This document shows, piece after piece, positions 12,901-23,629 of a stretch of DNA of 64,000 nt. The notes beneath the pieces are model-generated. The model searched no databases. It was not told the DNA's origin and worked only from the letters and a program-made list of their open reading frames with translations. A program made the position numbers and the translations under genes. Origin of the DNA: Hevea brasiliensis (Eukaryota > Streptophyta > Magnoliopsida > Malpighiales > Euphorbiaceae); assembly GCF_030052815.1 (NCBI RefSeq), contig NC_079509.1:50618626-50682625 (forward strand), given 5' to 3'. Numbering within the stretch: position 1 is the first letter of the stretch; each line of letters begins with the position of its first letter.

Positions 12901-13153
12901 CAATATTTCTGGATAAGTCATGTCCTGTGTGAAGTATCCTCGATTGTAAACCAATTTATGATACTTTGTGCTAAAAATACTGTCACTCATATTCTTAACA
13001 ACTTAAGAATAGAATTTCTAACAAAATATCAATGGACCTTTTCTATTACACATAAATATATTATGTAAACGAAAAAGTGAAAATGCCTTTTTTATTAATA
13101 AAATATGTACAAGATACATACTAAATGATATGCTCTAGGGCATACTGCTAACA
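9914..13153 (-). repeat. Copia 5' LTR, interrupted by a hAT-type element
   Basis: It starts TGAAGGAGCA and ends CTAACA. It aligns along its length with 2474-4586 except for the 1126-bp element at 11691-12816 and its 8-bp target duplication. The hAT element is absent from the other LTR, so it arrived after the copia insertion. Confidence 0.95.
11691..12816. mobile_element. Non-autonomous hAT-type transposon (1126 bp)
   Basis: The ends are perfect inverted repeats, TAGGGGTGGC and GCCACCCCTA. A perfect 8-bp target duplication CTATCATG lies at 11683-11690 and 12817-12824; the uninterrupted site exists once in the sister LTR near 4247. An 8-bp duplication and this terminal motif are the marks of the hAT superfamily. 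Both subterminal regions are packed with AACCGG and CGGTTC motifs in both orientations, likely transposase binding sites. The centre is AT-rich with no transposase ORF. Confidence 0.95.
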
Positions 13154-13846
13154 GATATTGGGAGATATCAGAGGTTGGTTGGTATAATGATTTACCTTTC
13201 GCATACCAGACTAGATATAGCATATGCAGTGGGTCTAGTGAGTCAGTATATGCATGATCCTCGTGAACCTCATTTGAAGGCTATTTTTTGCATCTTGTGA
13301 TACTTAAAATCTACACATGAGAAAGGACTTTTTTTCTTAAAGTATGACCACCCTCAGATTAAGGCCTTTACAGATGCAGATTGGGGTGTATCTCTTGATG
13401 ATAGGATATCGACATCTGGTTACTGTATTTTTATTAGTAGTAATCTAGTCACTTGGAGAAGCAAGAAGCAAAATGTGATAGCTCGATCTAGTGCAAAGGC
13501 TGAGTTTAGAGCAATGGCTCAATGTATTTGTGAACTATTGTGGTTGCGAAAGTTGATGGAGGAATTAAAATTGCTGAAAACTAGTGGTTTGTCCCTGTTC
13601 TGTGATAACAAAGCTGCCATCAGTATAGTTCATAATCCAGTTCAGCATAATTAGATTAAGCATATAGAGATTGACAGACACTTCATAAAAGAAAAAGTTG
13701 TCAATGGTTCCTTGAGTATCTCTTACGTAGGGTCGAAAGACCAGTTAGTTGATGTGTTCACTAAGGAATTAAGTTGTAAGAGGTTTCATACCTTAGTTTG
13801 TAAGTTGGGCATGTGCAACATGAACCAACTTGAGGGGGAGTGTTAG
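13154..13846 (+). pseudogene. Ty1/copia reverse transcriptase-RNase H fragment, downstream half
   Basis: The frame continues the fragment at 2206-2473: YLSHTRLDIAYAVG, then TDADWGVSLDDRISTSGYC (RNase H), SKKQNVIARSSAKAEFRAM, CDNKAAI, HIEIDRHFIKEK and VFTKEL. In-frame stops include CIL-stop-YLKS near 13300, which fits CGA to TGA, and one in the HN-stop-IKHIE region near 13654. The protein ends in LEGEC at 13846, overlapping the purine tract and the first bases of the LTR, as in many small-LTR copia elements. Confidence 0.93.
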
Positions 13847-14043
13847 AATCTCTCAATTAGTGTAAATCCTTTAATCAATGTAAATTAGCCGTAAATTATA
13901 ATATAATTAGAAATCATTGTATTTATTGGCTATTATTAGTTTTCTAATTAGTTCTAGCCTTTGTATATAAATTAAAATGCTTGTAAATCATTTTAGTATG
14001 AAGAAATATAGAAGAAAATTTTTCAAATTCTCTGTTTTCTACA
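13841..14043 (+). repeat. 3' LTR of the old copia element (203 bp)
   Basis: It follows the purine tract TTGAGGGGGAG, starts TGTTAGAATC and ends TTTTCTACA, so the ends form TGT/ACA. It is a short LTR, typical of small copia lineages. No matching 5' LTR is present upstream of 2206. Confidence 0.85.
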
Positions 14044-15187
14044 GCTTGAATTCTTTCCAAAACAATATTTAGCCGAGTGGAAAAGGTTCTCTTATTTCAT
14101 CTTGCTGCATATTACTTAAAAAATAAAAACAGGATGCCTGTATGAGCTCATTGATTTGCATGGTGAAGCACAAGAACTTATTTTATTACCCTAGAACTGT
14201 GAGTAATAGACAGTTCACCAAAAGATGCCTTACACACATGTGAGATTGTTGAGTATTGTTGCTGCCTCTGAGTTAGATTTAACACTACAAAGAATCATGT
14301 CACAGATGTGACAGTATGACAATTCACTGGCACCTTATGTGCGTATCATATAAATATCGTGCATTCATATGAAACTCTAGGTACAACACTTATCAAGCAC
14401 TCAAACTTATGAAACTTGCTTGCACACCACACTATACTCTATTGAATAAGACTCCTACTACACCTTGACCGGAGTGTACCCAGTGATCCCCACTCACTTG
14501 CTCTATCAACTATCTTTGGCTTGTGTTGCTTAAACTTGAAACAAAAGCTTTCTTGATTCTGGCCAAAGACTACAGAAACTTCAGGAATGGATGTGCTCAT
14601 TAGGATTGTGAGATGATGGTTAGATTAGTGAAAAGAAGAAATTTCTAGAGGGGCAGTGTAGATTCTCAACAGAGTGAAGGAATGCCTACATTCTGCACTG
14701 CTATTTACTAATATGTACATGTGCTTGTTTGGTTGTGGACTGGTTGACCGGGTTGAGTTTGAAAGAAACTTTTTGGAAAAACACCATTTTAGAAGCTATT
14801 GGAAAAAAAGTTTAGATGTTTTGGAGTTTTCATGACTAAAACTTTTCAACTTTAGCTTAAAAACAATTTTTAGTGGCCTCTAACTGACATATTTTTAGTC
14901 GTGCTTTTCTCAACAACTCCTCAAACAATAATGCCAAACGGACCAGTATGTTCCCCATGCAGATATTCCTTAAACTTGTGATTACTTTCGTCTTTGTCAA
15001 TAGTTTAGGATATGGCTCAAAGCCCATGTATAACTGAGTAGATAATCTTTTTTCTTAAAAAAAAAAATGTTGTGTAGCTACTAGCTAATCTCAGAAATTT
15101 TCTTGCCAATAATTTGTTTATATTGTGTCATCATTCTGTTTAATGACCTGATTGTTTCGGCATTCTTATGGTTGTAAATTTCCATAG
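14044..15187. other. Non-coding DNA between the copia nest and the synthetase exons
   Basis: No exon of the synthetase or any other gene is recognisable. The end of the stretch acts as an intron 3' end, with an AG at 15186-15187 before the first recognisable synthetase exon. It may be remaining intron sequence. Confidence 0.55.
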
Positions 15188-16434
15188 ATGGCTTGAGAAT
15201 ATACGTGATTGGTGCATATCAAGGCAGCTTTGGTGGGGTCATCGCATTCCTGCATGGTATATTACACTTGAAGATGATGAATTAAAGGAACTTGGTGCCT
15301 ACAATGACCATTGGGTAGTTGGTAGAGATGAGAAGGAGGCTCTAGCGGAGGCGAGTTTGAAATTTCCTGGAAAGAAATTTGAGATGTGTCAAGATCCTGA
15401 TGTTCTTGACACCCGGTTTTCTTCTGGTTTATTTCCATTGTCTGTATTGGGTTGGCCGGATGACACTGATGATTTGAAAACATTTTACCCAACTTCAGTA
15501 CTTGAAACTGGGCCTGACATTCTATTTTTCTGGGTTGCTCGGATGGTGATGTTAGGAATTAAACTGGGAGGTGATGGGCCATTTAGGAAGGTAATTGAAT
15601 TATTATCTAAAATTGCATTGGAGCTTCATAATAGTTATCACTTGTTGATATGTTTATCATTTGTTTTCATGCAGGTTTATCTGCATCCAATGGCTCGTGA
15701 TGTGCACATGGCCGTAAGATGTCAAAGTCTTTGGGAAATGTTGTTGACCCTCTTGAAGTAATAAATGGAATAACTCTTGAAGGCCTTCACAAAAGACTAG
15801 AGGAGGGTAACTTGGATCCAAAAGAACTCATCGTTGCGAAAGCTGGACAGAAGAAAGACTTCCCTAATGGTATCATCGAATGTGGTGCAGATGCTCTCCG
15901 ATTCGCTCTTGTATCTTGCACTGCTCAGGTTCATGCTTCCGGTTATTAATATGTTTATTTAGTGCTCGTCAACTTTCTGCTGCTTTCATTGATGTTGTTT
16001 CCCTCTTTTTCAGTCCGATAAAATAAATTTGGACATTCAAAGAGTTGTTGGATATCGTCCATGGTGTAACAAATTGTGGAATGCTGTTCGATTTGCTATG
16101 AGCAAACTTGAAATTGGTTATGCCCTTCCACTGGCTCTAAGTATGGAAACAATGCCTTTTAGCTGCAAGTGGATACTCTCGGTACTTAACAAAGCTGTAT
16201 CCAAAACAGTTTCAGCAATGAATTCATGAGTTTTCAGATGCTGCCAGCACAGTGTATTCGTGGTGGAAATATCAGTTGTGTGCTGTTTTCATTGAAGCAA
16301 TCAAACCTTACTTTACTGGCAATGATCCAGCATATGCCTCTGCAAAGAATTCTGCAAAAGATTGTCTTTGGGTGTGTTTGGACAATGGCCTGCGATTGTT
16401 CATCCATTTATGCCATTTATTACTGAGGAACTGT

Positions 16435-16443
16435 GGCAATGCC
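16435..16443. repeat. Target-site duplication of the MULE, left copy
   Basis: GGCAATGCC, repeated exactly at 25814-25822. Nine bases is the standard target duplication of Mutator-like elements. The flanking synthetase codons join correctly if one copy and the element are removed. Confidence 0.97.
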
Positions 16444-16540
16444 GGGAAATTGACCGTACAAGGGTAACGCAAAAATTAATATACTTAAATGGGTTAGAAT
16501 TTTGGGTAATTACAGAAAAGAGGGTGAGTGAACACATAAA

Positions 16541-16760
16541 CGTTGATCAAAATAGCGTCCCAAAAAAAAAACGCTATTTAAAATAGCGTCCCAAAGAAAA
16601 CGCTATTAAAAATAGCGTCCCCACGTAGTAGACAACACCACACCCGCTTTAGCAGCAAAACGCTACTTATAGTAGCGTCCCAGCGAGCCCCTCTCCACAT
16701 GCGCGCCATGCAGCCTGCGTAACCCAAAAATACGCTAATATGATTAGCATCCCAAGTACC
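16541..16760. repeat. Left subterminal palindromic array of the MULE
   Basis: TAGCGTCC occurs near 16553, 16583, 16613 and 16673, each paired with an upstream ACGCTA or CGCTATT arm, giving small palindromes with AT-rich centres. A degenerate unit (ACGCTAATATGATTAGCAT) follows near 16732. The same motif recurs at the right end. Such arrays are candidates for transposase binding. Confidence 0.85.
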
Positions 16761-17489
16761 ACAATTTTTATATTTTATTTATTTAATTGATTTTATAAAA
16801 TATTTTAAATTTATAATATTTTGATCATTTAATTTTATTTATTTATTATATTTTATAAAATATATTAAATTTACATATGTTAGTTGTATACATTGATTTT
16901 TTTTTAAGTTTGTTTTATGTTTTAGTAGTAGTAATATTAATTTAATATTATATATTTGTGAAATTAATTTTATTTATACATTGTAAATAGAATATAATTG
17001 TACGGTTTAAAAAATATTTATATTCAAAAAATTACAAATATTACCATCGTATTAGAAATTTTATATTTTTGTAAAAAAATTTATTAATCATTAAAATATT
17101 TCTTAATTTATAGATTAAAAATATAAATGTATAATATTTGAAATAATATATTTTATACATCTTAATGAGGATTTTTTTGTTTCTAATATTTAGAACGTAG
17201 TAGATTGATAAATTTAAAATTATGTTAGTTATAAATGTTAAAAGTTATTAAAGTATAACTAATATTAATTTTTATTCTTATTATAATTATGGATAATATA
17301 TTTTCTTCATAGCAATTAATAAATGTAATTACTTTATTAGTTTTAATTACTTTATTATTTTCAAATTAATTAAAAAAAATATATAAAATATTTACTAACA
17401 TGTCATACGAGCAATTGGTTTAAAGCAAAATATAAATTAAGACAAGTATTCATAATTATTATACAAATGAAAATAAATATTTAAATTAG
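16761..17489. other. AT-rich MULE interior, no gene seen
   Basis: A run of AT-rich sequence downstream of the PMD gene stop codon. It presumably contains the 3' end of that transcript, but no coding motif is visible. Confidence 0.6.
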
Positions 17490-19993
17490 TCATGTGCCAC
17501 AACCAGGTCTTCGAATATGTTGTCTAGGTTGAAGAACTCGATATTGTCCCCCTTCTTGCTGCTCTTCTGGATCACCTTGTGCATCTTGGGGTTGGCCAGG
17601 TTGCCCTTGTTGTTGTCCTGATGATTCCCCCCTTGCAGTATAATGCATAGCACCTTGTTCATGGTGTCCAAATAGACCTGCACCAGATGGAATATGGCCT
17701 AAGGCACCAGACTGATATAGTGCATAGTATTGATCTGAACCATATCCACCAAATTGACTCGAAGCATATTGTGATGGCCCTATGCTAGATGGTCTGCCAA
17801 ATGGAGCAAATAAGCTACTCATTGGTGTTTGTGGCTGCTGACTCTTAGTGAAGTCAAATGTGCTTCTGCTTTACACATGAGAATGATATGACATCCATGG
17901 TGTTGATGGGGTAGGCATCCAACCAGTATAATGTGGGGGGATAGTTTCTGAATATGGTTGGAATACTGTGGATGGACTAGGATGAGACGGTGCGGGAGCT
18001 GAGGGAACAGGACCAGGCGCTGATGCCATGCAGAAAGGGTGAAATACGACAGGTGGGCGCATAACATCATCAGGTGAAGAGGATTGACGCATTGGATGTT
18101 GATGACGTCGAGGAGAACGTGATCGACGTCGTGCTGGTCTACGTGAAGGCCCAGGTTGGTTGATGGGTTGGTCCTCTTCCAATTCATCATTAAAAGTTGC
18201 TGCTTGAGGTGCAGACTGAGTAGGTGGCATTTGGCAAAGCCTAGTTTCTTGTTCCAGAGCAATCATCATTTTCCTTAATGTACGCTTAACTTCTGCCACG
18301 TTTTGTGTTGATGGATTTTGTAATTTTATCAAACAATCATCAATTGCATCCTCCTGTAAAAATAAAAAATATATACATAACGTTACATTTTAGGTTAAAA
18401 AAGATAAAATTATTATTATAAGTATTTAATAATGAAAAAAATACATGTTGTTAATCATTACGACACAATAAATAGCAGCTCCACTTATTGAGATCCAACG
18501 TCTAGCAGCTCGACGGTACCACTCCATATATTCAGAATGATGGTGGAGTGGTTGTCCCATTTGTTGCCCTTGAACAATATATTGTTCTCGCCTATTCCAA
18601 CAATTAATATATGTTGCATGGTGGTGTGCCCAATTACTCTCACTGAGTCGGAGAGTAATATCGTGCAACTCATCTGTTTGCATCGGTGGTGCTGGAATAG
18701 GCTGGGCCAAACCAAACTGCCTCATCACTCTGTCTGGTTGGTGCCATTCAATAATATGAAAGCAAATTAATGGCACCACTGTCTTCCAACTGGGACGACC
18801 TTGGATACACATGTCTGGCAGCTCATCCAATAATTCCTCGCTATATGGTTCCCATGTGATCTGCAAGTGAATATTAGCAAAACATGAAGTGATTATAAAT
18901 GTACGAAAAAATATAACATATTATTTTTTGTCAGATTTATGGAATTTTGACTTATTTATGGAATTTTGTGTCATATTATTACATCTTTAGGTCCCATCCG
19001 GTCAAGGTTATACCGAATTTGTGGCAGTACATGGGTTGTTACTTTAGTGATTTGTCGAGCTCTACACCACTTGTTAGTTGATAAGAAAATTAAAATATAA
19101 TACAATAAAAGGCAATTTATTCATTGCTTAATGGATAAAAATATAAATTTAATGACATTCCTAGCACCTAGAGGTGTATCATGAGGTGCTGATGGATCCT
19201 TTATTGATGGAGAGATTATTTTAAATCTCTCCCAAGCCCAGATTGGCAAAATGAATAGTGGTCCTGAAATCTCCTTTGTTTCAGTAATAGCAACATGGCA
19301 TAGCTCACGATAAAGGAAGGCTAAGCAAGCTCCACCCCAACTGTATGTCACAGCTTCCCTCAAGTCTTCTAGAAGGGGTAGAAACTTCAAGTTGACACGT
19401 GAGTTTGTCTTGTCAGGAAATATCAAACCAATGAGTCGTAATATGAATGCTCTTGCATGCCATAATACGGTTAAATCATCAGCCTGATGTGGAATATCTC
19501 CAAACTAATCAGCTAGCCACGATAATTTTAGTGTATGTCCTCAGATCATTTCTGGGGGTGGTCTAGCTCCCAATAATGTCTCACAAACTTCTGGCCAATC
19601 GGCCCGTCACATTTCAGTTACAGCAGACCCATGTACTGGCAAACCGAAAATAATGCTGACATCTTGAAGAGTGATTGTGCACTCACCAATTGGCATCATA
19701 AATGTATGGGTTTCCGGTCGCCATCACTCTACAAAGGCACTGATGAGGTGCCAATCAAGAGAAAAAAACCCTAGTCTAGCAATACTAATAAATCCAGAAT
19801 CGCGAAGATGAGGAACAATTCGGTCATCAATGTCAGTATGTAATATTAGCCCCTGCCTCCTGCATGCAACCACTTCATGCTCAACTGTACCATTCCAAAT
19901 CCCTTCAGAACGGTGTTGTGGCTAGAGTCGAAGAAGCTCTTGATCAATTGGACCAGGGATAATGTCATCTCTTCTTTCTTGTTGTGTAGTCAT
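17490..19993 (-). pseudogene. Plant mobile domain (PMD) gene carried by the MULE
   Basis: Reading starts at ATG 19993 (MTTQQERRDD) and ends at 17490, in about four exons. The first exon has the PMD core: [28 protein letters not shown], and SWGGACLAFLYRELC near 19325. A short exon near 18987-19072 encodes QITKVTTHVLPQIRYN. The next exon (about 18440-18860) has ITWEPYSEELLDELP and YMEWYRRAARRWIS. The last exon (from about 18350) encodes a proline-, glutamine- and arginine-rich tail including RRPARRRSRSPRR, probably disordered. PMD proteins include Arabidopsis MAIN and MAIL1, nuclear factors needed for transposon silencing, and the domain is known to occur inside plant transposons. At least five stops lie in exon 1 and one in the tail (HSHV-stop-SRST); three are of a CGA-to-TGA type and two of a CAG-to-TAG type. 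Exon edges are approximate. Confidence 0.88.
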
Positions 19994-20262
19994 ACCTATT
20001 TATTATTACAAAATATACATTTTCAATGGATCTTTTGATAGGTAAAACAATGCACATATGTTTCTTGTACATTAATTAATACACGAATGGTAACAAAAAC
20101 ATATAATGAAGGAATTAAATTATATAAATAAAAATAGTCAATACATTACTTAAAAGTACAATATTGTTGAGTACATCATCAAAACATATAAATATACATG
20201 AACAAAACATATAAATATACATCAATAAAACATATAAATATTGTTTAGAATATTAGAACTAA

Positions 20263-20784
20263 TTAGGTCACCCTGACTATTTGATTTAGAGGACATGATC
20301 TAATTAGCTCATCATAAAGGTCTTTGTCCAATGTGTAGTTGATTTTAGGTAACATGGGCTTCAACAGAGTATGTTTGTTACTATCACGAATTTTTATACC
20401 AGTTAACCGACACATTGTCCGCGTAGTGACCCAACTAGCATATTCTTTTGTGAATCCCTTAAGTAGCAGTAAATATGATGGGGTACGGTTAGCTTCTAAT
20501 TTTTGCCATACGCGGTCAAGTATACCCTTATCTCGGATACAGCTAAAAGCTGACCTGGAAGCCAAATATCTAGGTTTATCTGGTAATAGCTCTCCTTACC
20601 ATATGATTTGTTGAATGAGCCCGTTGACCCTTATCATATACTTAACAATGCAGAGTAGGTAATTCCCTGGAGTTGAGGGTGTTACTTCCCTTGGTAGATT
20701 AATCAAATTCGTAATTAGACCATGTACCCTTGCTCTCTGTTGTTGATTGACAATCCTTTTTGGAGTGCGCATTATACGAGCCAT
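20263..20784 (-). pseudogene. Unrecognised MULE-borne ORF (about 173 codons) with one internal stop
   Basis: I do not recognise this protein. Reading from ATG 20784 (MARIMRTPKR) gives one frame down to the stop at 20263, interrupted once by TAA at 20596-20598. The same frame continues on both sides, so it was one ORF. Visible features are a basic N-terminus (PKRIVNQQQRAR), a helix-like middle (DRVWQKLEANRT) and a C-terminal part (DKDLYDELIRSC). No signal peptide, membrane segment or zinc motif is seen. It lies between transposase and PMD genes on the same strand. A possible splice donor (GTAAGG) overlaps the stop, so a small intron is an alternative. It may be an accessory transposition factor or a captured host fragment; neither is shown. 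Confidence 0.6.
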
Positions 20785-21020
20785 TATATTATCTACGACA
20801 TAAACAAAATGGAGCACAAATAAATAAATGAGAAACACATGATAATGCAAACATTATATTAAATAATGCAATATGGACCTATCATCACTATCATGAGGGT
20901 AAGCAATGTGGGAGATAATGTACTTGATAATAATACATGTTACATTTACACATATAAAATTAAAACATAAAAAGAAATACAGTCCGCAACAATTTATAAT
21001 AATGATACATAGTAACATAA

Positions 21021-23555
21021 TTAAGTTATGTTGTTCCTTCGCATGTGATAACTTTTTTTTGTGTGTCCTTGTCCACGACATAGCGAACAATGATTTACAC
21101 TCCAATCCATTTCATTCTTCTTCCTTGAAGAATTTGGTCGTCCTTTAGACCTTTTCTGGGTTGGGTCAGGTAGAAGAACTGGATAATTATCTGTTGGCCA
21201 ATCATCAGGATGTCTAAGAGCATGAAACTGCCACTCATAGCACTTAAGCGTTCGCTCCAACGTGTAATAATTTAAAACGTATTGCTCATAATTAATTGAC
21301 ATTGCTTGGCATGCGGCAATCACATGAGAACATGGAATGCGTATTTCTTCAAACTTCTTGCATGTGCATATCCTTTCATCAAGTTTGACCACATGCTTCG
21401 TTTCAGATCTTCCCTTCCAAACTTCAAATTCACCACAATCGCGGTTAAAGATTCGGACATTATGTGAGTTTGCTTCATTTAAATTATCAAGTAATATTTG
21501 ACGACATGCTGGTGTAAATTTGAAGCCCATTTGTAGTTGCTCACGGAGGGTCGTGCGGCGTGTGTCAAAATAATCAACACACTGGAAAAATATTTTTTCT
21601 ACCATTGCAGTTATTTGTAAAGCACGGATGCCTTTGAGCATTCCATTAACAGACTCAACAGTATTGGTTGTCATGGAGCCATAACGTTTCCATCCATCAT
21701 CAGAACGTGTCCATTTTTCCAAAGGTATCTTTCTAGCCCATTCAAATGTGTCAGGATGCTCATTCTTGATTGTGTTCATGGCCTCATAAAATTTTTTTTC
21801 CATTTGTTGTTCTATAAAAATAAAAAAGGCATGTTATTTGTTTTTTACTATGTCAAATTTATATTTAGATTACAGTAACAATAACTAGTCAACTTAGAAA
21901 ACTAACCTGCCTTTCGGAGAGCTTCTTTCATATTAGTATTCTTAAACTTTGTGTTGTAATTGCCGAGGATATGTCTTAAGCAGTATCGATGATGACCATC
22001 AGGGGGCTGCCACCAATCTTGATTCATTGCCTTTTTTATGGCAATATGTCTATCTGATATAACACATATTCCTTTACGATCTGTCACAAACACCCTCAAA
22101 CAAGACATAAACCAATCCTAGTTCCTTATATTTTCACTGTCGACTATTGCCCACGCAATTGGGAAAATATGGTTATTACCATCAAGTGTTGTTGCACAAA
22201 ATAAACATCCTTTGTACTTGCCATATAAAAAAGTTGAGTCTATGAATATAACCGGTCGACAGTTCTTGAATCCTTCTATTGTTTGTTATATGCCCAAAAT
22301 ATTTTATTGAAAACCCGATAAGCAGGATCTAATCTATTATTAACAAAAAAGGATCATCTTCAATGAAGAACATACTTTCAGGGTTCTGTTTGCACAAAGC
22401 AAGCATAAATTGTCACAACCTTCCGTAAGATTCCTCCCAATCACTAAAGATCTTAATAATTGCATCGTGCCTAGCCTTTCAGGTCTTTAGATAACTTGGC
22501 ATATATCCAATCTTATCTTTCATTTCAGACTGAAACGCTCCTATCTTCACATTGGGTTGTTCACGTACAATGGCGAGAATGAAATCAGATATAAATTTGC
22601 TATCCAATTGCTTATGATCTTGTGACAGTGATGGATTAACACATGTATGTGGTCCGTTATATCGCGTAATTTTCCATATATCACTTCCTTTCCCTCGTGA
22701 GGCACGCAATCTCCACTTACAATTGCTCTTTATGTCTTTGCACCTAATGGCATATGTTCTACTCTTTGTCTCCTCATTACAAAACTCATGGTGCCTATGT
22801 AAATGATATTCTTTGGCAGCTTTTTGGACATCCTCTCTAGATGAGAATATCAGTCCTAATTCAAACTCTTTTAATGGATCCCACATTGAACTACACTGTG
22901 GTGTTGACCATGGATCAACCGTTAGCAATGAAAAATCTATTTCACTATAAGGCGGAGGAGGGACAAGCGGTATTATTGGGTTTGCAACATAAGTATTATA
23001 ATAAAAAGGCAAATCTACTACTAACTCATTATGATAACCACCATCCTCATTCATGTCCCAGTCATCACTATCAATCCATTCTTCATCAGACTCCGCATCA
23101 TCCTCATCATCATCGGGACAATAATCATTGCTAGCAGATTCAAAATCATCCGTACACTTAAGTGCTTCAGTGTAACAAGTATTTGATGGGCCCGCTTCAT
23201 CAACAACATTTGCAGATGGTCGAAAAATGTCAATATATAATTCAATCAATGACATACCTCTAATTTCATCAATGAAATTAGACATAATATTCACATTGTC
23301 ATCGTTTGCCAAACCCATGCAGTCCCATTTAAATGAGCCATTTTTTTCAATGTGTTGTCTGAATAAGATTTTCGATATAAATTCATGTCCACCTTTAAGA
23401 TTAATTCCACGAACAATTTTCATTCCTAAAGTACCAAAATCCATTCGTTTACCAATAGTAATGACGGTTGATGAATCCCCATAATATTCATAGCCTTCAT
23501 CATCCATAATGATTTCTCCATCCCAATATAAAGTAGCAAAAGTTGGAATTGACAT
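21021..23555 (-). pseudogene. MuDR-type MULE transposase (broken)
   Basis: The likely start is ATG 23555 (MSIPTFATLYWDGE). An acidic stretch (CPDDDEDDAESDEE) precedes the MuDR DNA-binding domain around FSSREDVQKAAKEYH and RCKDIKSNCKWRLRA, a zinc-binding type. The DDE core shows VIFIDSTFLYGKYKG with the first Asp near 22250 and CVISDRHIAIKKA near 22050. An intron (about 21817-21905, donor GGCAG|GTTAGT, acceptor TTATAG) separates KEALRKA from QQMEKKFYEAM. The second exon has a SWIM zinc finger (CTC, then CSH about ten residues later) and a C-terminal knuckle CSLCRGQGH. Stops after YLKT (Trp codon to TGA), after SYGRL and after ENIRN, plus a frameshift near 22340, inactivate it. It would cut and join the MULE ends. 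Confidence 0.95.
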
Positions 23556-23629
23556 TTCTGATAAAATAAAAATCGCAACAACTATCAGCATAAACAGTCT
23601 GGTTGATAATAGGTCGTTATATTTTACTT

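Larger units (their letters stand above)
2474..13153 (-). mobile_element. Ty1/copia LTR retrotransposon, nearly full length but decayed
   Basis: Two direct LTRs flank an internal region with gag, integrase, reverse transcriptase and RNase H remnants, all on the - strand. The element starts TGAAGGAGCA and ends CTAACA and is bounded by a perfect 5-bp target duplication, GATAT, at 2469-2473 and 13154-13158. In element orientation the 5' LTR is 9914-13153 and the 3' LTR is 2474-4586. A primer-binding site matching initiator tRNA-Met lies next to the 5' LTR and a purine tract lies next to the 3' LTR. Several in-frame stops and an RNase H deletion make it non-autonomous today. It sits inside an older + strand copia fragment. 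Confidence 0.96.

Noticed and set aside
15262..15492. 76-codon - strand ORF over the first synthetase exon
   Set aside because: Antisense shadow of a clearly coding exon.
20596..20601. GTAAGG at the internal stop of the unknown MULE ORF as a splice donor
   Set aside because: The same frame continues directly after the stop with protein-like composition and no clear acceptor nearby, so a nonsense change is simpler. It remains possible.
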